A DNA stretch of 64,000 nucleotides from Effrenium voratum (GCA_963377175.1 CAUJNA010001757.1:760515-824514), one strand, 5' to 3'. Shown: positions 22,250-33,574, counted from the first letter of the stretch. Translations and numbers: made by a program. The notes: generated by a model from the sequence alone, not told the origin.

Positions 22250-23167
22250 TTGCCCATGCCGGCAAAGGCTACCCCGACTCCGGCCTTGCCCTGCTCATAC
22301 CACGATGAGCCTGGCACAAAGTCAGGGCAGCACACGCCCGATAACGCCAGCTCATCAGAACCGCCGTTGCATTCGGCCTCCAAAAAGTTGCTTTTGGACG
22401 TGTTTTCGGGTAGGCTGCGCCCGGTGACATCAGCAGCCATAAGCCTTGGCCTTGACTGTTTTGAGCCTTTTGATCTGGACGGCAACACCGCGCACGACAT
22501 ACTGGACGACGAAGCCTTTGAAGCGCTTCTCAGACTGTGTTGGTCAGGAATCGTGGTGTTGATCATGCTTGCCCCGCCTTGCAAAGAATACTCCAGACTC
22601 AAGCTGCGCCCAGGCGGACCCAAAGCCTTGAGAACGCCGCAACACATGAACGGGGTGCCCGGCCTTTCGCCGTCGCAACGCCAAAAATTGCTGGACAGCA
22701 AAACTATTCACGAGCGCGGTAGAGCCTTATTCAGAGCCGTCGTCTCCAAAGGAGGCGTCGGCATCTGGGAACAACCGCCCTCTGCCATGTCCTGGCTAGA
22801 AGAGGCCAATTTCCAGATGCTGCGCGACCACCAATGCGCCTTGGTGCGGGTAGACGCCTGCAGGCACGAAAAAACCTTCTCCAAGTCTTGGGCCTTCGGC
22901 TGCAATAGCACGAAAATCCAGGCCCTGGAAGCCCGGTGCAATCACTCATATAAGCATCAAAGCATTGCAGGCGTGAAGGAGCAAGGGGTATACCTTAGCA
23001 CTCTGACTGCAGAATACCCACCTTCCCTGGCCTTGCAACTTGCCCAGGTAGGCGTAGGACGGGTAAGCAAAACAGGCTCTGTCCGGCAAGCATTGCCACT
23101 GCACTCCGCAATACCCAGGACCATCTCCTTAGCGCCTAACAGGCTCCCGACCTGCGACGGAGCATGA
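22250..23167 (+). CDS. C5-methyltransferase-like protein of retroelement
   Basis: A 305-residue ORF, uninterrupted from about 22250. KLLLDVFSG matches the SAM-binding motif I (DxFxG); IMLAPPCKEYSRL carries the PPC of the catalytic motif IV; GIWEQPPSAMSW resembles the ENV/ENP motif VI. Thus the three core motifs of a cytosine-C5 methyltransferase are present in order. A target-recognition domain is not obvious, and C-terminal residues after 240 look degenerate. It sits 90 bp downstream of the Gag zinc finger, as in a polyprotein. It differs from the domain at 13790-14290. Capture of such enzymes by dinoflagellate retroelements is known; activity here is inferred. Confidence 0.6.
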   Translation: MPMPAKATPTPALPCSYHDEPGTKSGQHTPDNASSSEPPLHSASKKLLLDVFSGRLRPVTSAAISLGLDCFEPFDLDGNTAHDILDDEAFEALLRLCWSGIVVLIMLAPPCKEYSRLKLRPGGPKALRTPQHMNGVPGLSPSQRQKLLDSKTIHERGRALFRAVVSKGGVGIWEQPPSAMSWLEEANFQMLRDHQCALVRVDACRHEKTFSKSWAFGCNSTKIQALEARCNHSYKHQSIAGVKEQGVYLSTLTAEYPPSLALQLAQVGVGRVSKTGSVRQALPLHSAIPRTISLAPNRLPTCDGA

Positions 23168-23364
23168 ATGCACTCGACCGCAGACTGGTGCCATCCAGAG
23201 CCAGCACATCCACTGCAAACAGTGGCCAAGCCCTGGCTGCGGTGGATGCACGAGCGCAATGTGGTGCCGAGAATCCTGGCACACGTCAAGAGTGGCTCGC
23301 CGGACTCCGGTGTGGGGGAGAGTTCTGACCCTATGGGGGAGTCCCCCTCCCCCCCAGGGCACCC

Positions 23365-24521
23365 TCAAGACTTCTTCGCCGCCCGACACTCCTTGGCTCC
23401 GTGGTTCTGCATCCCGCACACTCGGTCTCCCCTGAGGATCGCAGCGCACCTGTGCTGGCCGTTGGGGCACGACTGCCCCGCCTTGCATTGCCCGTGCTGA
23501 AAAGCCTGGCATAGCACGGTTCCATCTCTCATGGCCCGTGCGACCGCTCTTCCCGCGATCGGCTTCGCCAACGGGGGTTTACTCCCCCGTGCTGCCGGCT
23601 TGGCAGGTGACGCCTGCTGGCGCTCCTTGGTTGGCGCCGAGAAATTCCCGGCAGGGACCCAGTGGGCGTCCCGTGCTTCGTACGTGGCCGTGATGACCTG
23701 GCCCAGCGTCAGGGTGGACTCCCTGAAACGGCTCACCCAGTCTGCCCTCTCCTCGGTGTCCCTCTGTAGGAGCCATGCGAGTCGGCTGGCATGGGGCAGG
23801 CTGGCCGAGGTGCGCCGGGCTCTCGCGTGGTAGCGCATGACCACGTCCAATGGCACGAAGCTTCGTGGTGTCCGCCCCGAGCACGTCTTCCTCCTTGGCC
23901 GAGGGCGCGTTGTCCAGCGCCTTGACCCCGCCCAGGGCGTAGGCCAGCAGCAACGTCAAAAGCCTGTCCAGGTACGTCTCCCAGTCCTGGTGCCCGGGCT
24001 GCTCGTCGTCCGGCTCCTCCGTCCACAAGCCTTCTCCAAGCTTGCGCTTCTTGCTCGAGGTACCGAGCTGCCATTGCAAGGTTTTCACCTTCCAGACGGA
24101 TGTCACGCACAGGAGACGCTTGGACATTTTTCTGGAAGTTCTGGACACGGCCGCGTCACTGGGGTACACTTCCGTGGGGAATCTGAGCTTGTAACGCACC
24201 CAAAAGGCTTCCTTGGCTGATCTCAACTCGGTGTCCCCGAGGAGGGAATCGAGGTCTGGCTGCTTGGATTTGAGCCTCCGCTCCCAACTGGATCTTCCCA
24301 AGCCAAGGTTCGACCTTGGCCTCGGCATCGAAGAAGAAGCGGAACTCTTCCAAATTGGCGATGCCCGCCTTGGAAAGCGCTTCCACTACCTCCGCTGCCA
24401 ATTGAAAATTCTTGCCGAGCCTGTCCAGCAATCGGCTCCGTCCGACGGCACAAGGGAAGCCGCCATGCGATTTCCAGGGGAGAGACACAATCACTCGGGC
24501 CTCAAAGACTTCCCAAATCAC
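23365..24521 (-). pseudogene. Gag protein with CCCH zinc finger, second family
   Basis: Overlapping minus-strand frames 24521-24156, 24328-23579 and 23856-23365 form one protein. Landmarks in order are ALSKAGIANLEEFRFFFD, LLGDTELRSAKEAFWVRYKL, LLTLLLAYALGGVKALD, PLDVVMRYHARA, WVSRFRESTLTLGQVI and a terminal finger LCQAFQHGQCKAGQSCPNGQ followed by HRC, with C and H further on. Frame changes occur near 24230 and 23830. The layout is that of a dinoflagellate retroelement Gag. No RT follows on this strand before the oppositely oriented element ends at 23167. Confidence 0.65.
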
Positions 24522-24844
24522 GAAACGGGAGGGGGGAAAAGATGGGGCGCACAGCCGAAATCAACTCAACCCTCGACTCATTAAAAGTTGCATGGAAAAA
24601 GAGACCCCTGGCGTGCACTCGCCGGTTGATCCGCATTCCGCGGCCGACGGCCGTACGGGAGGTAACGCCCCCCGGCCTCCTCCCTGGTATCCCCAGGGTG
24701 CCTGCCACGGTGCATGGTGACTCGGTTGAAACTGTCTGAAAAACGAATGCCACATGGTCGACTGGCTATGCTCCGTGACTCATGCATGTCGGGGCAAGCT
24801 GGTGCCTCACCCTGCCGCTCCCGTTTTCCACACGGAAGAATGGA

Positions 24845-25949
24845 TCAGGCAAGACATAGGTCCAACTCCTCTGGGTCCTGCACGTCCCTGGCTGCGAGGA
24901 AGAGCGAGAGCTCCTGGAACGTCCTCACAGCGGTCGCCTCAGACTGGGTGACTTGTTCCTGAGCAAGCCTCCGAACCGCTTGCTGCCAGTCAGCGTAGCG
25001 CTTCGGGTCATCATGCCTCCGATGTCGAAGGACACCCAGCTTCATGAAGGCCTCTGTCAGCAGGTTGACCCTGCGGCCGACCGCCTCGGCGTTATCCGGG
25101 TTCTGCCTCAACCGCAGGCCCACATTGCTCGTTGGGAGCCGCACCGCCGGCCGGCGGAGGGTCGATGGCCCCACCGGCGTCACTCGCCAGGGATCCACCT
25201 CCACCACTGCCGCAGCTGCCGGGAGAAGGTGGGCTTGCTGCTCCGCCCGCGCCCGCGCCCATTCAGCGGCTACGAAGTGGCCACCCACGCGGACGGCATC
25301 CTCGAAGGCCTCAAAGGCGAAGCCGAAGTCGGAGTCCTGCATCAGCCCGTGCTTCTGCCGAAAGGCACGAACGTTGGCCTCCTGGACACGAGACATGAGC
25401 CCCTCGCCAGAGCCGCCCGGGTCGCCCCCGGAGTGCTCCATGGCTTCAGTGGCATAGCGCCCAGGAGTAGCGTCACCGCGAAACGCCATGGCTAGGAGCA
25501 GCACCCCCCCAGCGTAGAGCCTTGGCAGCAACGGATGGGGCAGGCTTCACATTGGTGGATGCCGCATGATGCGCAAACAGAATGAGCCCTGCTGCCGCAG
25601 TAGGCGCAAAACCCGCCCAAAGGCAGGTTCCTCCTCCCTTCGTCCAGCCACCCACGGAGAAGCCTCCCCGCTGTGGCTTTGGCCAGGGAGTCACCCTCCC
25701 TGGGCCATGGCTCGGTCCAACTCCGAGACCCCAAACTCCATCTCCTCCAGGTCCCCATGAAGCCCCTGAAGGATACGAAGGGAGGTCGCCCGATTCCACC
25801 CGTCCAGCAATGGCGGAGACATACATCAGGATGATGTCCTGGGCACGGAGGCCACTGTCTGCTTCAGCCACCATGGCCTCTGACAGGCGATCCTCCTCAT
25901 AGCACCCATGATAGGCGGCCTCCTCTGCAGATACACCTTCTTGAGCCAA
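24845..25949 (-). pseudogene. N-terminal region of the second-family Gag
   Basis: Two minus-strand frames (25949-25473 and 25531-24845) carry protein-like sequence. The first has EEDRLSEAMVAEADSGLRAQ followed by a Gly/Pro/Trp-rich stretch and a Cys/His cluster near its end. The second is helical (SRVQEANVRAFRQKHGLMQD, FGFAFEAFEDAVRVGGHFVA, LLTEAFMKLGVLRHRRHDD). They lie upstream of, and parallel to, the Gag at 23365-24521, with about 320 bp of weak sequence between. They probably belong to the same element. There is no enzymatic motif. Confidence 0.45.
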
Positions 25950-26149
25950 GGCTGCACGCCGACACCAGGTGCCAATGAACGGGAACTTGAAGCCATGTCA
26001 GCTTGAGAAAGGGCCGAAACCGCGCTGCCTTTTTTGGCCAGCCCAGCCCAGCCCAACAGGGCTGGAGTCTTGAACAGAAAATGCGCCAAGTTAGGTTTGT
26101 GAGTCACACCCACTTTGCGCCCTCAATTTTGTCATTTTCCTCCGTGAAC

Positions 26150-26310
26150 GAAACAGACCACACATGGCGACGGAACCCGGGAGCCCGACAAACCGAGAAT
26201 CCGAGACCCTGAGACTTCGAGACTCCGAGAATCCAAGGATCCAAAAATGTGAGAACCCAAAAATCAAATAATCCGAGCAACCAAGAATCCGAAAACCTGC
26301 GGCCGTGCTC
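26150..26310. repeat. Degenerate GAGAATCC minisatellite, block 1
   Basis: An irregular array of GAGAATCC-type octamers with variants (GAGACCCT, GAGACTCC, CAAGAATCC). Related blocks lie at 26690-26900, 27055-27105 and 28195-28345. It gives spurious Ser/Arg/Phe-rich frames on the minus strand. Confidence 0.7.
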
Positions 26311-26479
26311 CAACGGTGTCCTTTGCGCAACGTTTTTACAAACGAGGCCGCCTGATGCTGCTTGTTGAAGGTGATGCGCTTTGGCGAGAATGGGCTGCCG
26401 AAAAAATCAGAAAATCCGAGAGCCCAAGACCCCAAGAAACCCGACAACCTTGACAACCGTTCGACCGCCATTTGCAGGC

Positions 26480-26672
26480 TTGTGACCGCAATTGCAACTG
26501 TTCACGGCCATTTGGGGTTTTCAGGGCCATGCCGCATTTTCACGAGTTATCACAGATTTCCACGGTCAAGCCAGATTTCCACAGCCTTTTCGCGGAGTAT
26601 CATGGCGACTCGCAGCATGCGCGGGCAGACACGGTTACATGGTATTTTCACAGCCTCACGCCCGAGCGGCCT
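26480..26672 (+). repeat. Dispersed repeat, copy B
   Basis: Same-orientation match to 8848-9030, sharing GACCGCAATTGCAACT, GGGCCATGCCG, GATTTCCACGGT, AGCATGCGCG and GGTATTTTCACAGC. It is flanked on both sides by GAGAATCC arrays, unlike copy A. Confidence 0.75.
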
Positions 26673-26689
26673 CCAACCTCAATTCTCGG

Positions 26690-26900
26690 GTCCTCGGGTC
26701 CTCGGGTGCTTTAAACTCCGAGCACCCGAGGACGCGAGAATCCGAGAATCCGAGCTTCCGTGAACTGGAGAACCCGTGAATCCGAGAACGCGAGAATCCC
26801 AGAATCCGAAGTTCTGAGAATTTGAGAATCCGAAAGTTCGAGAATCCGAGAACTTGAGAATGGGAGAGTTTGACAATCTGAGAGTTCTTGGATGTTCTAC
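26690..26900. repeat. Degenerate GAGAATCC minisatellite, block 2
   Basis: Units of 8-10 bp of the type CCGAGAATC and GAGAACC run for about 200 bp, after a short CTCGGGTCCTCGGG stretch at 26690-26705. Confidence 0.8.
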
Positions 26901-27496
26901 CGGAGTACATATTGGCAGAAGTATTTGGCGTTGCTCAACCTGCCACTGGCCAGGCGAACTTAGCGAGGTTCTAACTCGGGTTAGACTTAGTTAAACCATA
27001 TGATGACTGACTTACGAAGTCTGCCAAGCGGGGCAAGTACATAGCAACCAGCCGGTCATTCGAGCTCGGGAACCGAGAGTTCGAAAATCCGACAACCCGA
27101 CACCATGAGTCCCGCCTACTTAGAAGTGCCGTTATAAAACTTAAGATGAACTTACGGATAACTCATGAAGTCTAGTTATAAGTGTACGTAAGTAGCGTAA
27201 TTAGTTCGCGTTCTACGGACCCTTTTTTTGATGCTGCGCAGGCTTACTCGTTTCATCTCGTCTGAAGGTTTTTCTTATGTTTTTCTTGACTCAAGGATGT
27301 AGGCGCTTGCTCAGAGGATGCGCTGTTGTCGTTGTTCCAAAGGCATTGGCGACGAAGTGCGCGAAAAAGGCGAGGGACACTGACCCCCCCAAAAAACAAC
27401 AAACAAACGCACCGCGGTCTTTTTGGCTCAAAGCAGTCCGGCGCGCAGTTAGCGCACGAAGAGCTATAGAGACCACTTTTCGCGATTTCGGACGAA
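26900..27496. other. Intergenic DNA without recognised genes
   Basis: AT-richer than its surroundings, with a further short GAGAATCC-like patch near 27060-27105. TTATAA and TTACG words recur at 27120-27210. The 97-residue frame at 27277-27570 shows no recognisable domain. Confidence 0.4.
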
Positions 27497-27720
27497 GCAA
27501 TTCACCGACATTGTGCCGACATGCTGGCGGCGCCACGATGCACCCACCGACATTCACCAACATTTTATGACCTTAAAATTTCAACAGGATGGGGGCTCAC
27601 CGACATTCGCCGACATTTGTTTTGCCCAGACCCCTTGGAATCCCAGCGACGTATCTCCCACCCACATCCACCGACATTTTTCATTCGCATACGTCCGCAG
27701 ACGTCCACCGACATTCTCGC
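27497..27720. repeat. CACCGACATT repeats
   Basis: The decamer CACCGACATT and near variants (CACCAACATT, CGCCGACATT) recur about eight times with uneven spacing, at 27500, 27545, 27598 and 27678 among others. The region is non-coding in appearance. Confidence 0.7.
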
Positions 27721-28194
27721 GACAGCTAGAAATAAACAGAAGAGGGGTCCATTTAGCTTGAAAAGCAAAGAACCAGGTGTGCCCTCCCCCTTCCCAGCCC
27801 CGCCCTCCTTTTCTTTGCAGCCCCGCCCTGCCCGCTTCCCAGACCCGCCCTCCCCTTTTTCTTTGTTTCCTCCATCTCGCCATGTCTTTCTTTTTACAAA
27901 AACAGGTTTCGCTTCGCTCTGCATTGCGTCTACTTCCTTAAAAAAACAATCTTCGAGTCCCAGGAAGAGCAACTGCGCGGACCCTTGCAAACAAACACAA
28001 ATCGTAAGTAGCGCGAGTAGCAAGTCTGCTAAGTATGTTCCACAAACAAGCCTATTTTACCTCTAAGTCCCGCCGTAAGTGTGCTAACATTTCAAGAACT
28101 TATGGTACTTATGGCACTTATAACTTCTGGTGCGGGTCTTATAACTACTGTTGCAAAACTTATACGTGCTGGTTTTTTGTAGGCGGGCCTCATG

Positions 28195-28345
28195 GCAGTC
28201 CGCGAATCCGAGATTTCGAGATTTCGAGAACCCGAGCACCCAAGAATTCGAGAATCCGAGAAACCGGAAATCCGAGGAGCCGAGCCTCCGAGAACCCGAG
28301 AACCCGAGAATCCGCGAACCACAGAATTCGAGAACCCAAAGTCAT
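28195..28345. repeat. Degenerate GAGAATCC minisatellite, block 3
   Basis: This block repeats GAGAACCC, GAGAATCC and GAGATTTC in octamer steps. It is the same family as the blocks at 26150 and 26690. Confidence 0.8.
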
Positions 28346-28394
28346 TAGCTGAATTCAAGACATTGTGATTTCAATCTTGCTGAAAGTGTACTTG

Positions 28395-28825
28395 CGGGCG
28401 CGCGAGTTGCGGACGTGCGAGTGGACGGGTAGGCGTGCGATTGGAGGTGCGAGTGCGCAAGTAAGCGTACGAGCGAACGTACGAGTGGACGTACGAGTCG
28501 ACGAGTAGGGTGGACGTACGTATAGCGGTGCACAAAGGACACTAGTTTCAATATAACCGCATCAAACGTCGCTGTTGGCAACGGGCGCCGGCAAAATGCC
28601 CCGAATCGCATCATCTTCTCGACCAACAAGCGGCGTTACACGGCTTCGTTTGTAGAAGCGCTGCACAAAGCAGTGGGCGAGCCAGTGTACAAGTGGACGT
28701 ACGAGCGGACGAGCGAGCAGGCGTGCAGGTGGACGTACTTGTAGGCGAGTGAAGCGCGAGCGGGCGTACGAGTGGGCGAGCAGGCGGCGGGCGACTGGAC
28801 ATGCGAGAACGGGTAATTTATCATA
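28395..28825. repeat. GTACGAG/GGACGTAC minisatellite, forward arm
   Basis: Irregular units of about 12 bp built from GTACGAGTGGACGTACGAG-like sequence occur in two blocks, 28395-28520 and 28675-28810. The same motif in reverse complement appears at 29687-29790, beyond the TCATCATAG tract. Confidence 0.7.
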
Positions 28826-29620
28826 GTTTGTCATAGTGCATCATGGTGTATCAGCACACCTGCCATCGCTTACCATAGTTCATCATAGTTAATTTATCGT
28901 TGTTCATCGTAGTTCATCATCATACCGTGTCATAAACTATCATAGTTCATCATAGTTCATCATCATTGCTCATGGTAGTCTATGATCTATTTCCATATAG
29001 TTCATCCCAGCTCATCATCATAGATTGTCATGTTTCAATATGCATCATAGTTCATCATCATAGCTTTTCACAATGTACCGTAGTTCCTAATAATTTAGAA
29101 TAGTTCATCCTCGCAGCTCATCACAGCTGATCAAAACCCAGCATGGTTCATCAAAGTTTTTTGTTCATCGTAGCTCATCACCATAAAGCATCATATCTTA
29201 TCGCAACCTAACATATTTGTTCATAGCTTATCATAGCGCATCATGGTTCATCATCATCGCTTATGATAGTTTATCACAGTTTCTGATGAATTTATGATAA
29301 TCTATCATAGTTCATCATAGACCATCATCATAGCTTATCATAGTTTACCATAATGCACCATAGCTCATCATCTTAGTTTATCATAAGTTATCATCATAGT
29401 TCATCCAAGCTTCTCGAGTAATCACTATTTGTCATAGTTTGTCATAGTCCATCACCATATAGCTTATCAGAATCTAGCATAATGTATGATACTTTACCAT
29501 GCTTCATCTTACGATAACTTTGCTAATTTTACAAATAACCACATCTTATCATAACTTGTCATAGTTTGGCATTGTGTATGATAATATAGGAAAAGGTGTC
29601 ATTGTTCATCATGGGAGTCG
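28825..29620. repeat. Degenerate TCATCATAG tract
   Basis: About 800 bp of AT-rich sequence in which TCATCATAGTT, TTATCATAG and TCATAGTTCATCA recur with variable spacing. It has no open frame of note. Minisatellite arms in opposite orientation lie on either side. Confidence 0.8.
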
Positions 29621-29686
29621 CTGACAAGATGGCTTTTCAAAGGATATTAAAGCATCAAGAACCAGGACCTCATTGGATTCACCCAC

Positions 29687-29790
29687 TCGTGCACCCAACT
29701 CCTCCATCCACTCGTGCGCTCGCACGTCCACTCGTCGACTCGTACAAGCGCACCAGAGAGGGTGCGAGTGGGTGTATACGAGTTGCTGCG
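29687..29790. repeat. GTACGAG/GGACGTAC minisatellite, reverse arm
   Basis: Words such as CCACTCGTGC, GCACGTCCACTCGTCGACTC and CTCGTACAAGCG are the reverse complement of the units at 28395-28825. Confidence 0.6.
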
Positions 29791-30184
29791 CGGGTCGTAC
29801 GCGTTGTGCGAGATTCCACGCTCACAGGGATATTCCTTCTGATCGTGTGGCCCGCACAAGTCTACACGTGCAGCAATAAGGCCGTGTTTTTACAAAATGC
29901 GGCTTATTTTTTCAACACCCTGGCTTATTTCTGTACGAATGATTTTTTGCATAAGCAAACTTATTTTTCGCAAGAAGATTTGCCTTATTTCTGCACGCAT
30001 GGACTTGAGCACGCCCAGGCGTACAGAATAAAGGCCGGCAAGCCCACATGTACGTACAGAAGGCCGGATTTTAGAAAATAATTGCACTATCGAAAATCGT
30101 TCTTACTTCTCACCGCGCAAGTCCACTTGCACAGAACGCGAGCCCTATGGGATCCGAGAATCCTGTATCAAGCACTTGGCGGGC

Positions 30185-33100
30185 GCGCTTACATGCGAAG
30201 GCGCACTTGAGCGGGCGTTGCGCGCTTACCTTGCGGCAGGTTTGTGCGTAGCACTGCGCTTGAGCGGGCTTGCTTACTACGTGCCAGGCCTGTGTGCGTA
30301 GCGCCTACCAAGCGGGTGCTCTTCAGCGCGGCCCAGTAGCTTCAGCAAAAACAGCACTGAGTCGGCTAAAGCAATCTCACGGCCGGACAAAATAGACTCT
30401 GGGAAAAACTACTTCGCCAGAGTCAAGAACATTTTCACGCGGAAACACACTCGCTCAGCACTGCAAACATGCGCAGAAGCAAGAAGAACGCACGCTCGAG
30501 CGCACTCGCTCAGCGCTAGGCGCACGCACTCAGTGCTGCGCAACTGCCTGCCAAACGCTGGTGGTAAGAGCACCTGCTTGCCGCGCGGCGCGACACACAC
30601 GCGCGCCAGATCCAGTGCGCTCGCTCAGCACTGCACACACGCCTGCTGCCAACGCGCCTCCCAAGTGGTAAAAACACACGCTCGTGAACACTCGTCGATC
30701 GTGCGTGCCCGCTCAGCATTGCGCACATGCCTGCCAAATGGTAACAACACCCGTTGTGGTCAACCCGCTCAGCAGTGCGCAAGTGGTAAGCACACCCGCG
30801 CGCGTGCACCCCCTCAGCGTTGCCCATGCCTGCCAAATGGTATGAGCACCTGGCCGGGCTGCGTTGCGCAAATGCCTGCCGGAGCTGCCAAATAGTTGCT
30901 AAATAGTTGACCATGTGCAGACACGATGAGAAGACCCACTTGAGCGCACCTGCTCAGCGCTGCAATAAGCCTGCCAAAGCCTAAGAACACCCTCTCTTGC
31001 GCGTTCGCTCAGCGCTGCACACATGCCTGCCAAATGCTAATAACACCACAGCGCACAAACTCAGCGCTGCACGCGTGCTTCCCAAATGGTAAGAACACCC
31101 GAACACGCATTCCAGCGGCCTGCGGAGTACTGCACGCATGCCTGCCAAACGCTAAGCACTGAAACACCGCTCGCGTGTGCCCGCTCAGCGCTACGCACGC
31201 CAGCCGTTCAAGTGGACCCCTTGAGCACTGCGCACGTGCCCCCCCAAACTGTAAGATGGGAACAGCCGCTCAAGCGCTTAGCGCTGCAGAGACATGCTAC
31301 ATGGCAAGAACGCTCGCTCGTGCGCCCACTCAGCTCTGCGCACGCCTGCCAAATGGTAAGAAGACCTGGTCCGGTGCGCCCCGCTCAGCGCTGCACATGA
31401 CTGCACACATGCCTGCCAAATAGTAAGAACCGCTCAGCGCTGACCACATGCGCAAAAGTGGTAAGAAGACCTGTGCCTGCTCAGCGCTGCACGCTTGGCG
31501 CACGCTTGGGGCGCCACACACGCCTGCCAAATCCAGAGCGCCCGCTAGCGCCGCGCACACGCCTGCCCAATGGTAAGAGCACTCGCTTAAGTGCGCCCGC
31601 TCAGCGCTGCAAACGTGCCTTCCAAGCGGTATGCACACCCGCTCGAGCGCACCCGTTCAGCACTGCGCGCATGCCTGTCAAATGGTAGGAAAACTGCTCC
31701 TGCCAAAAAGTTGACCGCACCCGCACAGAGCTGCAAACATGCGTAGGAATTCTAAAAACACCCACTCGAGTGTGCCCACTCAGCTCTGCGCTTTTGGGGC
31801 GCAAGGGGCCTTGGAATTATCCTGGCGGCCGGCCTTGAAGAGGCGAACAATGCGACGTGCGCTGTGTTGTGTACTTGTCTTACAGTCTTCATTTGTCAAC
31901 TGGAAACAGAGATGGACAGGAATGGGAGAAAAAGGGAGTGGAAAGGACATGGAAAGGAAATGAGAAGGAAATTGAAGGACACCCGGGCCACGAAATGCAA
32001 ATGAAAAGTTACTTTTTCCAGCCCGGGCTGGCCTTGGGCAATTCCAGCCAGGAATGGAAAGAATGACCAATGAAGGTGGTTGAAACCCCTTCAAAAACAC
32101 ATATTTGTTTCTACACCTTCAGAACCCATCCGCTCCGCACTTGATATTCACAGAAATTCGCGGGTGTGACAGATTGCAACTTTACAAACTCAAAATACAC
32201 TACCAAGCAAACACACGCACACACACAGACACACACACACACCGGTGCCAACCGAAAACACACAGACACAAACACCCTGCCGGGTCGTTACCCGTCGGTC
32301 TTTTTTGACATGCGTTTTGCCTAGCGTTTTCGTCCGTTTTCAAACGACAAAAGAGCTACCTGCGCACGGTCGTTTCTGTGCCACTATTTTGGAAACGCTG
32401 GCAGGCGTGGGGCATCACGCACCTCATTTTCTCTTTTTTTGTGGCTTCCTTTCAATCTATTCTTGAATGCAAAACCATGGTTTGCACGGGAATTCTCAGT
32501 GTTTTTGGCCGCAGCCATCTTCAGGGATCAAAAACACAAGTTTCTGAAGACCCAGAATGTTTCGGTTTGGGGGCAGCGTTGCCTTCGGAGCCTCTTTTTT
32601 TTTGCAGTCCGGAGGTTTCCAACCGCCCACGGAAAACTTCCTTAGAGCGGTTGCACTGGTGCGATATTTTTGCATTCTTTGCTAACTTCTGTAGTGTTTT
32701 GCGCCGTCTGCGATCAACACGCGCGGGGGTGCTTACCATGTGTTGGGGGTGGGATCACTTGGGCGGGGGCGCTTGCGATCAGGGGTGCTTACTGGGGGGT
32801 GCTTACCATGTGTTGGTGGGGATCACTTGCTTGCCATGTGCTCACTTGGGCGAAGCGGGCGCGCTCGAATGCGCGTTCTTACCATTTGTTCTGCGCTGAG
32901 CGGGTGGGTCTTCTTGCAATTTGGGAGGCGTGCGCGTGCAGCGCCGAGTTTGTGCTCTCAAGCGCAGAGCGGGTTCGCTCGAGCCAGGCGTCCTTTTACC
33001 ATTTGGCGTGTTCTTACCGTTTGGCAGGCATGCGCGCAGCGTCTTGCCATTTGGCATTTGTGCAGTGCTGAGCGGGTGTGCTGGAGCTGGGTGTTCTTAC

Positions 33101-33260
33101 CATTTCGCAGGAATGTGCGCAGTCGCAAGCGCGTGCGATGGAGCGGGTGTTCTCAGGCATGCGTGCAGGGCTGAGCGGGTGCACACGAAGGGGTTTTCTC
33201 GCTTGTGCAGTGTTGGGCGGGCGGGTTCTCACCGTTTGAAAGGCAGAGGGTGCATCCCAA
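30185..33260. repeat. Bidirectional minisatellite array (CTCAGCGCTGC / CTGCCAAATGGTAAG)
   Basis: Units of roughly 50-100 bp contain GCTCAGCGCTGCACACATGC followed by CTGCCAAATGGTAAGAACAC. About 17 units lie in forward orientation at 30415-31790. Reverse-complement units (CTTACCATTTGGCAGGCATG and CGCTGAGCGGG) lie at 30185-30330 and 32700-33260. The central 31800-32690 is largely unrelated. Spacing and sequence vary between units, so the array is old or conversion-prone. The many short ORFs here are artefacts of the repeat. Confidence 0.85.
31800..32690. other. Non-repeat centre of the bidirectional array
   Basis: No gene is supported. It includes a short (AC)n-rich tract at 32211-32241 and an otherwise unremarkable, AT-balanced sequence. 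The frame at 32378-32899 runs into the repeat array and has no recognised domain. Confidence 0.4.
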
Positions 33261-33574
33261 AAAGGTTCAGCTGCTAAGCCGTCAGTGCTCACTGAGACCC
33301 GCGCCAGGCCCTGACTATGGCTCCAGGCCTTTGTGCAAAGACCCCTTCCAAGGCACCCGCCAAAGAGCACCAAAACTATGTCCAACAAATCTCACAGCGA
33401 AGCAATGACAACAATTCCCCCTTAATAGCTGCAGCCTGGTCATGAATCCGCCGACCCCTTTGCAAAAGCCATGTTAGTCTCTGCAAAGAAGCAAGGCGTG
33501 CTCTAAGCAGTGGTCAGGGAGAGTCTGAGCGGGGGGTCAAGCCTAACGTCGAACTCTGACCTTTGGCCTCTAAC

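Noticed and set aside
25935..25955. TTGGCTCAAG on the minus strand at the start of a Gag frame, resembling the end of the dinoflagellate spliced leader
   Set aside because: Only about 10 bases match contiguously and the preceding GCCATTT part is incomplete; a protein frame also runs through it. Too weak for a relict leader.
27418..27436. TTTTTGGCTCAAAG, another partial spliced-leader-like word
   Set aside because: Short match without the upstream leader sequence and with no gene after it.
30415..31790. Recurrent AAATGGTAAGAAC words as possible 5' splice sites of a multi-exon gene
   Set aside because: They are part of the tandem unit; exon-like sequence between them has no stable frame or domain.
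30185..33260. Possible CRISPR-like array because of regularly recurring words
   Set aside because: Unit spacing varies from about 35 to 105 bp, repeats are diverged, orientation changes, and the context is eukaryotic.
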